Below are positions 54,138 to 62,096 of a DNA stretch of 64,000 bases, in pieces. The notes beneath the pieces are model-generated. The model made no database searches and was not told where the DNA came from. It saw only the letters and a list, made by a program, of their open reading frames with translations. Position 1 is the first letter of the stretch. Each line of letters starts with the position of its first letter. The translations under genes and the position numbers were made by a program. Source of the stretch: Tunturiibacter empetritectus (lineage in GTDB: Bacteria > Acidobacteriota > Terriglobia > Terriglobales > Acidobacteriaceae); the NCBI RefSeq assembly GCF_013410875.1, contig NZ_JACCCU010000001.1, forward strand, positions 744,001-808,000, given 5' to 3'.

Positions 54138-55187
54138 ATGATGCGTATGACAGTGCTCGCCTCCGGATCCAAAGGCAACAGCACAGTCATCGCCAGCTCT
54201 CGGACGCGCGTTCTGGTCGACGCCGGCCTCTCCTGCCGCGAACTTTTGCGGCGCATGGCCGTCGCGGGGGAAGATCCCGCCAAGCTCGACGCCATCCTCG
54301 TTACGCATGAGCATCAGGACCACATTGCAGGCCTTGCGGTTCTTGCACGACGCCTGAAGATCCCTGTCTTCTTTACCGAGCCGACGCACCGTGCCTGGGT
54401 TCGCATGCTGACCCCACGCACCACGATGACCTACGCCAAATGGCTCGATCATGTGCAGCGCGAGAAGGAATCCCGCGCCGCTGCCATAGCCGCGAGTACT
54501 TCGACTGCGGGCCTGGTCGCCCAGCTTGCCGCGCAGTCCGAGGCGATCGCCAGCGTCTCCTCCAAGACTGCTGCCCTCAACCGCTCCGACGACCCTAACG
54601 CCACCCTCGAGCTGCCCGTCGACCCCGATGAGGAGGAGGAGCTTTGCAGCCCGGAGCCGGCGGCACAAAAGGCAGACCCCACCCATCTTCCTGCGGTGGA
54701 GTACTTCCACGCCGGCACGCAGTTCTCCATCGGCGACATCGACATCACCCCCTTTACTATTCCGCACGATGCGGCCGATCCCTGCGGCTTTGTCTTCGAG
54801 GCCGAGGGCATCCGAATGGCGCTGGCGACCGACCTTGGCTATATGCCTCCTAACGTCAAGGCTGCTCTTAAACGCATTGATGTGCTTCTGCTGGAGTCCA
54901 ACCACGATCTCGAGATGCTGCGCGACGGCCCATACCCCTGGTCGGTCAAGCAGCGTGTTTTGTCACGGGTTGGCCACCTCTCCAACCATGCGACGGCTGA
55001 GTTTCTCGAAAAAGACTACGACGGCGGGGCAGCCTGGATCGTTCTTGGGCACCTGTCGGAGTCCAATAACGCTCCTGAGCTGGCGCGTCTTTCTGCTGAA
55101 CAGGCGCTAGGTAACCAGCCAATGCTGCTCGGTAACCGGATCGTTCTGGCCGGACAGTCCGTTCCGCTCGATCCCATCACTCTTTAA
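54138..55187 (+). CDS. MBL-fold metallo-hydrolase (YycJ-like) with internal insertion
   Basis: About 349 residues; starts at 54135 (GTG), 54138, 54141 and 54147 are all in frame, and MRMTVLASGSKGNST at 54141 fits best with homologues. The metallo-beta-lactamase motif THEHQDHIAG binds two metals, and LATDLGYM and HLSESNNAPE provide later ligands. The usual YycJ-type protein is about 260 residues. Here residues about 110-195 are an Ala/Ser-rich then acidic insertion (PVDPDEEEEL). Members are linked to nucleic-acid processing and cell-wall stress. It follows structured element B. Confidence 0.88.
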   Translation: MMRMTVLASGSKGNSTVIASSRTRVLVDAGLSCRELLRRMAVAGEDPAKLDAILVTHEHQDHIAGLAVLARRLKIPVFFTEPTHRAWVRMLTPRTTMTYAKWLDHVQREKESRAAAIAASTSTAGLVAQLAAQSEAIASVSSKTAALNRSDDPNATLELPVDPDEEEELCSPEPAAQKADPTHLPAVEYFHAGTQFSIGDIDITPFTIPHDAADPCGFVFEAEGIRMALATDLGYMPPNVKAALKRIDVLLLESNHDLEMLRDGPYPWSVKQRVLSRVGHLSNHATAEFLEKDYDGGAAWIVLGHLSESNNAPELARLSAEQALGNQPMLLGNRIVLAGQSVPLDPITL

Positions 55188-55293
55188 TGCTTCTTTTTCA
55201 GTCGTTTAGGGAGGGTATTCTGACGGTTACGATTCGATGAATCCTTTCTTTTCTTCGAGCTATCAAACAGGGTAGAATGGTGACTATAAACCG

Positions 55294-55785
55294 ATGAAAA
55301 AGACAGCGTTAGCATTTCCAGTCAACCGCAGAGCCCATAGCCTCGGTTGCATCGATCAGGTGGTGGGAGACATTCTCTCCGGTTGGCGCTACGACATCTC
55401 GGGACTCTCTCCGGCCATGCGCACGGACTATGAGCAGCATCTCTCCGACTGCAGTCACTGCCTCCGCCGCCAGCGCATCGCGCGCACCATCGATGTACTT
55501 TTGATCAGCGTCAGCTCCCTTTCGATCGTTGCGTTTCTGCTGGCTGCCGTGGTCATTCACCGGGTTGAGGTTGTCACCCATATCAACACCGTTCGGGTTC
55601 ATCTGAACCAGGCTCATGCGGTTGCCGTGTCACTTGAGGCAGTCGCGATCGTCGGCCTTGTCTTCTCGACTCTGCTCTGGGTGCTGGTTGCCATTGCGAC
55701 TCCGCTGCCGGGCTTTATCGGCGGCATCGTTCAGCAGCGAATCCCAGCGGACCTCCGCGACCGCTTTACCAAGAACGCCGCCTGA
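55294..55785 (+). CDS. Two-helix membrane protein with zinc-finger-like motif
   Basis: A 163-residue protein. Residues 48-57 (HLSDCSHCLR, in DYEQHLSDCSHC) match the H-x3-C-x2-C pattern of zf-HC2/anti-sigma-type fingers. Two membrane helices follow (about 69-90 and 110-140). The family of anti-sigma factors is one possibility, but no sigma factor gene is adjacent. Otherwise unidentified. It is preceded by a 106-bp gap after the MBL gene. Confidence 0.7.
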   Translation: MKKTALAFPVNRRAHSLGCIDQVVGDILSGWRYDISGLSPAMRTDYEQHLSDCSHCLRRQRIARTIDVLLISVSSLSIVAFLLAAVVIHRVEVVTHINTVRVHLNQAHAVAVSLEAVAIVGLVFSTLLWVLVAIATPLPGFIGGIVQQRIPADLRDRFTKNAA

Positions 55786-55892
55786 GCAGAGTCACGGGTC
55801 TTTATCTGCGGCACTGCCGGTCACCTGCTGCCTCTGATTTTGGCGAACCACTCCCCACTCCCGTACGGCATTTGATAGCGTAGTACAACATC

Positions 55893-56723
55893 ATGTCCTT
55901 CCCCACCCCTGAAGGCGAAGTCCTGCCGCCGCACACCGACGCTGCCCCCGCTCAGCCAATCCCCGACTATGAGCGCGAGGCCTCACGGCCCAACTCCCGC
56001 GCGCGCGGCTGGAATATCCTTGTCACCCCCGGCACCTACATTCTGCTCGGCATCAACATCGCCGTCTTCTGCTACATGATCCTCCGCGGCGTCTCGCCGA
56101 GTAACCCAACGCCCGGCCAGCTGCTTTACTTCGGAGCTACGAACACGGAGTTCATTCTGCATGGCCAGTGGTATCGCTTGCTGACGGCCACCTTCGTTCA
56201 TGTGGGCCTGTTGCATATCGCGACCAACATGTGGTGCCTGTGGAACCTCGGCCTGCTGGGCGAGCCGCTGCTTGGCCCTTTCGGGCTAATTGCGGTCTAT
56301 GTCCTTACTGGTGTCGCCGGGAACCTACTCGGTCTCTGCTCCAATGTCATCTTTCACGACTACGGCTCGGTGGGCGCCGGGGCGTCAGGTGCGGTCTTCG
56401 GCATTGCGGGCATTCTGATCGTCCTGTTGTCGAACAAGAAGCTTCCCATCCCGGCGTTCGAGCTCAAACGCCTCCGCCGGTCCGTCATCCAATTTGCGGT
56501 GTTGAACCTGATCATCGGCATCGGCGCGAACTTTACCAGCATCGTCCGCATCGACAACCACGCCCACATTGGCGGCTTTCTGAGCGGGTTGGCGCTGGGG
56601 GTTCCGCTGGTGCCGCGCATGACCTCAGGCCGCACCCGCTACCTCGCGCGCCAGAAGCTCACCTTTGCCGCTGCCGCGTTTCTGCTCTTCCTCTTTGCGT
56701 ACTTCATCACCAAGCTGCGGTAA
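55893..56723 (+). CDS. Rhomboid-family intramembrane serine protease
   Basis: 276 residues. A cytosolic Pro-rich N-terminus (about 45 residues) precedes six to seven membrane helices. The GASG motif gives nucleophile Ser165 (GAGASGAVFGIAGI) and the catalytic partner is His225 (NHAHIGGFLSGLALG). HVGLLHIATNMWCLWNLG supplies the conserved HxxxN region. The enzyme cuts transmembrane substrates within the bilayer. The stop codon TAA is the first part of a 16-bp inverted repeat (56721-56736 with 56776-56791). Confidence 0.93.
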   Translation: MSFPTPEGEVLPPHTDAAPAQPIPDYEREASRPNSRARGWNILVTPGTYILLGINIAVFCYMILRGVSPSNPTPGQLLYFGATNTEFILHGQWYRLLTATFVHVGLLHIATNMWCLWNLGLLGEPLLGPFGLIAVYVLTGVAGNLLGLCSNVIFHDYGSVGAGASGAVFGIAGILIVLLSNKKLPIPAFELKRLRRSVIQFAVLNLIIGIGANFTSIVRIDNHAHIGGFLSGLALGVPLVPRMTSGRTRYLARQKLTFAAAAFLLFLFAYFITKLR

Positions 56724-56791
56724 GCGAGTTAGCCAGTCAGCGAGTCAGCGGGGAGTTGTACTGATTCACTGCTGGCTGGCTAACTCGCTTA
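56721..56791. terminator. 16-bp inverted repeat starting at the rhomboid stop codon
   Basis: taagcgagttagccag (56721-56736) pairs perfectly with ctggctaactcgctta (56776-56791) across a 39-nt loop that itself carries short agtcagcg repeats. The left arm includes the stop codon. It could be a termination or stability hairpin shared with the convergent GAF gene, or a repeat-derived palindrome. Confidence 0.65.
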
Positions 56792-56832
56792 CTTGCTATA
56801 AGCCTTTGCGGCTGCACGCCAAACAAGAGACG

Positions 56833-57312
56833 CTATCGCAACCTGGACTCGGCCCAAAATGCCTCGAGCACGCGGGCACACTCTTCAAGGAGAGCCTGCG
56901 CGTCGGCATCGAAGGCATTCAGATGCTCGCTCTCTACATCCAGCGTCCCGATGACGAGATCGCCATGTCCATGGGCCAGAACCGGAACGATAATCTCCGC
57001 CCGCGTGCTGTCGAACGTCGTCATGTAGCCCGAGTCATCGGCCACATTGCCGGCGTTGACCGTTCTGACTCCGGCAATCGCTCTCGCGGTTAGGCCCTGT
57101 GTAATCGGAAAAGCGGGTTGAGACGGCGCGGAGTACCCACTCCACGCAATATTCACGACCAGTCCGCGCTCAAAGTCCACATCATAGATTCCCACCCAAC
57201 GCCAGGATCCTTCCTTGCGAATGGCATCCGCGATCCGTTTCGCTCTGGTGGAGCGATCGGATTTTTCAGCAGTGATATTCCTGAGCTTATTCAGAAGTTC
57301 GCTATTCGGCAC
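56833..57312 (-). CDS. GAF-domain protein, fRMsr-like without catalytic cysteines
   Basis: 159 residues forming one GAF domain (WRWVGIYDVDFERGLVVNIAWSGYSAP ... EIIVPVLAHGHGDLVIGTLDVESEHLNAFD). The arrangement is that of free-methionine-(R)-sulfoxide reductase, in which three cysteines carry the chemistry. Here the corresponding loops hold Ser/Ala/Asn residues, and the only Cys lies in the C-terminal helix (LLEECARVLEAF). So it is probably a ligand sensor rather than the reductase. It lies downstream of the XRE gene on the same strand, 61 bp after its stop. Confidence 0.85.
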   Translation of the reverse strand: MPNSELLNKLRNITAEKSDRSTRAKRIADAIRKEGSWRWVGIYDVDFERGLVVNIAWSGYSAPSQPAFPITQGLTARAIAGVRTVNAGNVADDSGYMTTFDSTRAEIIVPVLAHGHGDLVIGTLDVESEHLNAFDADAQALLEECARVLEAFWAESRLR

Positions 57313-57373
57313 CAGTTGATTCCCTCGGTCTGAGTAGAGTAAGGCGAACCTCGTCTTTCGATGAGCGTCAGAC

Positions 57374-57787
57374 TTAGCTAAGCGTCGTCTGGGCGAACTT
57401 CCGCACCATGGCCAGCAGCAGCCTACGGTCGCTCTCTGACAAGTGCGCCGAGTAACGCTGCACCTGGGTCAAAAAACGGATCTCTTCCTCGCCCAGGTTC
57501 AGCCCCGACATCTCTTTGGCCATCGTCTCTTCGGCGAAGAACTCCGAGAGCTGGAGATCCAGTGCTCGCGCAATCTTCTGGAGTGTCTCGAGCGACGGCA
57601 CGGTGTGCCCATTCTCTACACGCGAAAGGTAACAGCGCAGCAGCCCGGTCCGCTTCTCGATGTCGCCCTGCGACATGCCTTTTTGCAGCCGATATCCGCG
57701 AATCGTAGAACCGATATTCATCGAGATGGAAAGAGCCTCAATCGACTCGTTCGCCAGATCAACAGGTATTGTTTGCATGTCAGCCAT
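57374..57787 (-). CDS. XRE-family transcriptional regulator
   Basis: 137 residues from the ATG at 57787 (MADMQTIPVDL); the frame extends to 57823. A helix-turn-helix of Cro/C1 type spans about residues 24-82 (GSTIRGYRLQKGMSQGDIEKRTGLLRCYLSRVENGHTVPSLETLQKIARALD). The C-terminal part is helical, with no sensor domain recognised. It precedes the GAF gene on the same strand, and may share its transcript. Confidence 0.9.
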   Translation of the reverse strand: MADMQTIPVDLANESIEALSISMNIGSTIRGYRLQKGMSQGDIEKRTGLLRCYLSRVENGHTVPSLETLQKIARALDLQLSEFFAEETMAKEMSGLNLGEEEIRFLTQVQRYSAHLSESDRRLLLAMVRKFAQTTLS

Positions 57788-57996
57788 TAGCCACAAAGTA
57801 AACAGCCGCAACGAGTTGGTCAATGGCTAACTTTGGGGATCAGGGCAACTCCGAACCATCCCAGGTTCATGACAGGCAGTTACCGGCCAAACCCTGAAGC
57901 CTTACTTGAACCCTCGCCCAGGCAGGGAACCGCCCCCGGCATTATCGAATCGGTTACTAACCTAGTCTCGTCGCGGACGGCCCTTGCGAAGGCCAA

Positions 57997-58791
57997 TTAC
58001 ACCCCGACCCATCGGTACACGCTGCACAGATCCTCCGGCGAGGCTACGTGGTCCGCCGCCGCGTCCTCTTCTGACAGCTCCACGGTCCCGGTCCATAGAA
58101 GCCTGAAGCCGGCATGAGCCTCCAGCAGCTCGCCTGCCTCGGGGTTGAAGTAGATGACGTCCAGCAGACCCGGCCTGCCCGCAAATTCAGCCTCCAGCCG
58201 CTCGATCAGACGCTTTACCACCGGAGCCGCGAACGGATTGAAGAGGTAGAGCAGGCACGGCCCGTCCGGAAACGAGAACTCTATCGCGTCCTGGTGGAGA
58301 ATCCGCACCGGACACACCGCTCGCCCCGCACCGATCGCACCAGTCCAGGCGGCCAGGTTCGACTCCGCGGTCTTGGCCAGCGAGGCGTTCAACTCCACCC
58401 CGATCACCTGCCGAAACGAAAACTCCGAGGCCATCATCACCGCGCGACCCTTCCCGCAGCCCAGATCGACGAAGCTGTACTGAGAGATCGCGGCGTGCTC
58501 AGAGTCGGAGATCCAATCCTCGACCACGCGCCGAAACCGCGAGGGAGCCATGCCGTAGTAGGCAGTATTGAAGACGTCGTTCTTATGCCCCGTGCGCAGG
58601 TCGCCACCGCCGATCAGGCCGCTGGTGTCGACGCCGTAGCGTTGATCGAAGGGATGCAGCACCGGCTTTTCCAGACCCGCGGCGCCCTCCTGATGCTGCA
58701 GGCGGCCCAGTGCGGTACGCATCGTTCCCGCCAGCCCGCGCTGCGCCAGCGACCATCGCAGCTTCGACCATGCGGTGTTGAGTCTCGTCAT
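57997..58791 (-). CDS. Class I SAM-dependent methyltransferase
   Basis: 264 residues. The AdoMet-binding motif I is FVDLGCGKGRAV, followed by a VIGVELN acidic-end strand and a LLYLFNPFA-type motif IV region. The N-terminal 70 residues carry LHPFDQRYGVDTSGLIGGGDLRTGH, seen in a group of acidobacterial methyltransferases of unknown substrate. It lies 66 bp downstream of the GNAT-like acetyltransferase gene on the same strand, so both may modify the same molecule. Confidence 0.85.
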   Translation of the reverse strand: MTRLNTAWSKLRWSLAQRGLAGTMRTALGRLQHQEGAAGLEKPVLHPFDQRYGVDTSGLIGGGDLRTGHKNDVFNTAYYGMAPSRFRRVVEDWISDSEHAAISQYSFVDLGCGKGRAVMMASEFSFRQVIGVELNASLAKTAESNLAAWTGAIGAGRAVCPVRILHQDAIEFSFPDGPCLLYLFNPFAAPVVKRLIERLEAEFAGRPGLLDVIYFNPEAGELLEAHAGFRLLWTGTVELSEEDAAADHVASPEDLCSVYRWVGV

Positions 58792-58857
58792 TGAATTTTG
58801 TGTCTGCGTCAGGATCTACGAAACGATGAGCCGGCCGCTTCATCTCTCGATAGAAGT

Positions 58858-60012
58858 TTAGTGCAGCTCCCAATGCAGCGCAGGATCGACCAGCGTCTGC
58901 AGCAGAAAGTTATTTTTTGGCGGCGACCAGTGGGCCACCCGGCGCAGCAGTGAGACAAACAGCGACCGCTTCGCCACCACAATATCGACCGCCTTCTCGG
59001 AGACGAACGCGTGCCGCATCGAGTGCGGAGTTCCTCCTTCGAAGTACAGCCTGCCGGTTCCGATTTTAATCTCGTGCTCGATCAGGTACGCGCGGATCAC
59101 CGTTCCAACCGAGTATCGTTCGAGCCCTCCGCGATTCATCTGCCAGTCAATCTCCGACACGCCATGATGTCTCCTGCCGCCCAGCAGGCTGATCCACTGG
59201 CCGTCCGGCCGCTTCACACCAACGCAGAACAACCCGTCCAGCGCCTTCATGGAGCTGTATCGCCGCTCGAGCACGTCCTCGGAGATGGGATGGGTCGACG
59301 CCTCGTTCAATTCGATCAGCTGAGCCTTGTTCAGCATGCTCTTCACGTCGCCTTCGAAGATGCATCCCAGCTCAGCCTCGGCCTTGCGGCGGTAGTACCG
59401 CAGATTTCGCCGGGTGTGCTTGCCCATGGCGGCCAGCGTCTCATCCACCGTCTTCTCCAGCACAATGGTCGCCCCCACCTCGCGGGTCTGCGTCGTCCAC
59501 AGGCGCTTCTCATCCCCGGGAACCGAGCCGTCGAAACACGCCGACCACGTCTCATCGCCCTCGCCCGAGTAGCTGAGCATCACCACCTGCGCGCCATTGG
59601 TCATTAGGTAGCGGCCTACGTTGGCGGAGATTCTGGTCCGCTCGGCAGGCGGCGCAATCACGGCCCTGCTGCCGTTGAAGTCGCTTGTGGTGAAGACCCG
59701 CGACGGCATCCCCAGCACCTTGTACTCATAGACCAGCACGGCGCCCTTCAGGTCTTCGGCCCGCAGCTCAGTAACGGTTAAGTCCCGACGCTTTCCTGCC
59801 AGCACTAGGTAGGGAATCTTCTTCAGATTGTCGGTTCCGGTCAGGAAGTACTCCAGGTAATCCATCGCTCCGGTCTGTTCGCAGAGCGCGCTCAAACGGA
59901 TTAGGACTGGCTGCATGCGCAGAATCGCCTCTCGCCCACGCAGAACGAGAAGGTGCGCAGCATCCAGATCACTCCCCAATAGGTCTTTTGCTTCATCTCT
60001 GGTCGACAGCAT
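58858..60012 (-). CDS. GNAT (CelD/FemAB-like) acyltransferase
   Basis: 384 residues. The C-terminal region (about 210-370) resembles the BcsL/CelD GNAT fold (LEKTVDETLAAMGKHTRRNLRYYRRKAEAELGC; LIELNEASTHPI; SLLGGRRHHGVSEIDWQMNRGG; IGTGRLYFEGG), used in polysaccharide acylation or peptidoglycan-like FemAB chemistry. The N-terminal 190 residues resemble a second, degenerate copy. A 449-bp gene-free gap with lower GC lies upstream. The substrate is unknown; together with the methyltransferase it may decorate an extracellular polysaccharide. Confidence 0.8.
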   Translation of the reverse strand: MLSTRDEAKDLLGSDLDAAHLLVLRGREAILRMQPVLIRLSALCEQTGAMDYLEYFLTGTDNLKKIPYLVLAGKRRDLTVTELRAEDLKGAVLVYEYKVLGMPSRVFTTSDFNGSRAVIAPPAERTRISANVGRYLMTNGAQVVMLSYSGEGDETWSACFDGSVPGDEKRLWTTQTREVGATIVLEKTVDETLAAMGKHTRRNLRYYRRKAEAELGCIFEGDVKSMLNKAQLIELNEASTHPISEDVLERRYSSMKALDGLFCVGVKRPDGQWISLLGGRRHHGVSEIDWQMNRGGLERYSVGTVIRAYLIEHEIKIGTGRLYFEGGTPHSMRHAFVSEKAVDIVVAKRSLFVSLLRRVAHWSPPKNNFLLQTLVDPALHWELH

Positions 60013-60461
60013 AAGTTACTTCGTGAACCGAGGATCTTGGTACTCGAACGTCAGGTATTTACTTGCGGTACGACAGATAGGATCTGGTCTCTGGTGATAA
60101 GGCAGTCCAGTCTGTGGAACAGGCTTTTGCCAGTTCCAAGTAGTTGCTGATTGAAACAAATCAAAGACATTTTTCGGGAGACGAATCACGCGATAGCTGA
60201 AAGGCTTACGCCGAATCAATCAGATTGGATCTCTGATTCAACAATTGTGGCAATCACTCTGGACCCGGACCTGCTTCAAAGGCTCCCTGCAACCTCTTTG
60301 AGAGAGGCAACCCAAACAGCTCTGGACGGGGTGCAAAAGATCAACCTCAAAACTCAAAAAAGAAAATCGAACCATAAATCACGTACTGGAAAGACTTTAC
60401 AGCAAGTACTCGGCGAAACTATGAATAAATTTTGTCGCTGCCAAGGGTACCCATAGACGGG
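60013..60461. other. Low-GC intergenic region, no supported gene
   Basis: Presumably contains the promoter of the acyltransferase gene (reading left). A 101-codon plus-strand frame (60151-60456, TTG start) is Lys/Thr-rich, has no ribosome site and cannot be supported. A/T content is higher than in the flanks, which may mark an insertion scar. Confidence 0.5.
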
Positions 60462-61208
60462 TTACCCCATGTACATTCCGCCGTTTACGTCCAGCGTGTG
60501 CCCGGTAATATAGCTGGCCTCCTCCGACGCAAGGAACGCAACCGCATGAGCCACCTCAACGTCGGTTCCAACTCGTCCCAGCGGAATGAACTGCGCATTC
60601 ATCGCCTTCTGCTCGGCGGTAAGGACCTCGGTCATCGCCGTCTCGATAAATCCTGGCGCCACCGCATTCACCGTAATGGTCCGGCTCGCCAACTCGCGTG
60701 CCAGCGACTTGGTCAACCCGATCAGCCCCGCCTTCGAGGCAGCATAGTTCGCCTGCCCCGCCTGTCCCGTCTCCCCCACCACCGAGGTCACGTTGACGAT
60801 TCGCCCCCACCGGCCCTTCACCATCTGCGACATCACCGCCTGCGTCATCAGGAACGCGCCCGTCAGGTTGGTCGTCAGCACATCGTCCCAATCCTTCCGC
60901 TTCATGCGCAGCGATAAGATGTCCCGCGTGATGCCGGCGTTATTCACCAGAATATGCACGGCGCCAAAGTGCGCAATCACCGCCTTCGCGCACTCCTTGA
61001 TCGACTCCTCGTTTGAAACATCGAGCGCAAACGCGTGCGCCTTTCCACCGGCAGCCGCAATCTCCGCGGCAACGTCGCCCAGCTTCTCGAGATTCCTCGC
61101 CGCTAGCGCCACCGTCGCTCCCGCCCGCGCCAACTCCAGCGCACATGCGCGCCCAATCCCCTGCGAAGCTCCCGTCACCAACGCAACACGTCCTGCCGAA
61201 ATACTCAT
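60462..61208 (-). CDS. fabG: 3-oxoacyl-[ACP] reductase
   Basis: 248 residues of the short-chain dehydrogenase family. The cofactor motif TGASQGIGRA, the NNAG motif (ILVNNAGITRD), the catalytic Ser (VTSVVGETGQAGQ) and YxxxK (YAASK) are all present. It ends GHTLDVNGGMYMG, as FabG does. The ATG at 61208 follows AGGAGAG; the longer frame to 61349 would add a poor leader. It reduces beta-ketoacyl-ACP with NADPH in fatty-acid synthesis. The DUF2071 gene lies 19 bp upstream on the same strand. Confidence 0.93.
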   Translation of the reverse strand: MSISAGRVALVTGASQGIGRACALELARAGATVALAARNLEKLGDVAAEIAAAGGKAHAFALDVSNEESIKECAKAVIAHFGAVHILVNNAGITRDILSLRMKRKDWDDVLTTNLTGAFLMTQAVMSQMVKGRWGRIVNVTSVVGETGQAGQANYAASKAGLIGLTKSLARELASRTITVNAVAPGFIETAMTEVLTAEQKAMNAQFIPLGRVGTDVEVAHAVAFLASEEASYITGHTLDVNGGMYMG

Positions 61209-61227
61209 GACTCTCCTTGCAGCAAAC

Positions 61228-62022
61228 TCACTCATTATACGAATCGGCCTGGGCCTTCTCCGAGCGGTCTTCCCGCAGCGACCAGATGTAAACATGCAGC
61301 TCCCGGGCGAAGTGCAGAACCGGCGCACGATCGGACAGCGCGATGCCATGGGCCGCAGGCAGTTCGTTCACACGAATCTCCGCCTCGGCCCGCTTCAGCG
61401 GCCACGGAAGATGATGGATGTGCCCCACCAGCACCCTCCCTCCATGCGGAGTAAACAGGCAGTAGCGCTCCGTCAAAAAATGCTCCAATGTGCCGTCGAC
61501 ACTCGGCCCTGCGACCTTACCTAGTCCGCGATAGCTTGCTTCAAACCGTACGCTCTGCTTCGACATCAGCCTTTTGCTTCTGTAATCGATCGTTCCATTC
61601 GCCGAAACCTCTCGCTGCATGTTGGCCAAAAAGTACGGCAGATGAAAGAGTGTCCGCGCCCCCATCACAGCCAGCGCACTCGCGGCATCGAGCGAGAAAA
61701 AATATACGCCACGCAGGCCAGTGACCCGCGAACGCGCATAGGTCCGCAGATTCAACTCGCAAAACTTCCCAGCACTCGGAACAGCGACGCATCTCTCGCC
61801 CACCGCCCGCGTCCGTACCTGATCCATCCAGAAAGGCACTACACCCACCCACGCCCATCCGTCGAAGCTGTCAACCTCCAGCCCTGCTGGCAGCAGCCGC
61901 GCCATCGCGTCCACCGCAATCGGCCAGTGCGCGAACAGCAGGTCGTTCCACCGCTGCGCCATGCGCCATCTCCCTGCAGGCAGTTCATAGGGACGGTGAT
62001 CCAGCGCCTTCAAAACATCCAT
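61228..62022 (-). CDS. DUF2071 (YqjF-like) protein
   Basis: 264 residues of the DUF2071 family: QRWNDLLFAHWPIAVDAMARLLPAGLEVDSFDGWAWVGVVPFWM, then the conserved FCELNLRTYAR and GVYFFSLDAASALAVMGAR. No enzymatic activity is established for the family. It lies 19 bp upstream of fabG on the same strand, so they are probably one transcript. It is divergent from the ThyX-like gene. Confidence 0.88.
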   Translation of the reverse strand: MDVLKALDHRPYELPAGRWRMAQRWNDLLFAHWPIAVDAMARLLPAGLEVDSFDGWAWVGVVPFWMDQVRTRAVGERCVAVPSAGKFCELNLRTYARSRVTGLRGVYFFSLDAASALAVMGARTLFHLPYFLANMQREVSANGTIDYRSKRLMSKQSVRFEASYRGLGKVAGPSVDGTLEHFLTERYCLFTPHGGRVLVGHIHHLPWPLKRAEAEIRVNELPAAHGIALSDRAPVLHFARELHVYIWSLREDRSEKAQADSYNE

Positions 62023-62096
62023 TTCCCAAGCATAGTCGTCCCCGAAACACCCGTCGGAAGCCCAGCTTCACGGGATCAAGTATCCTGAGTCTCACC

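Noticed and set aside
60151-60456. 101-codon frame in the low-GC gap before fabG
   Set aside because: TTG start with no ribosome site and no recognisable fold; the evidence is too thin to call a gene, although transcription was not excluded.
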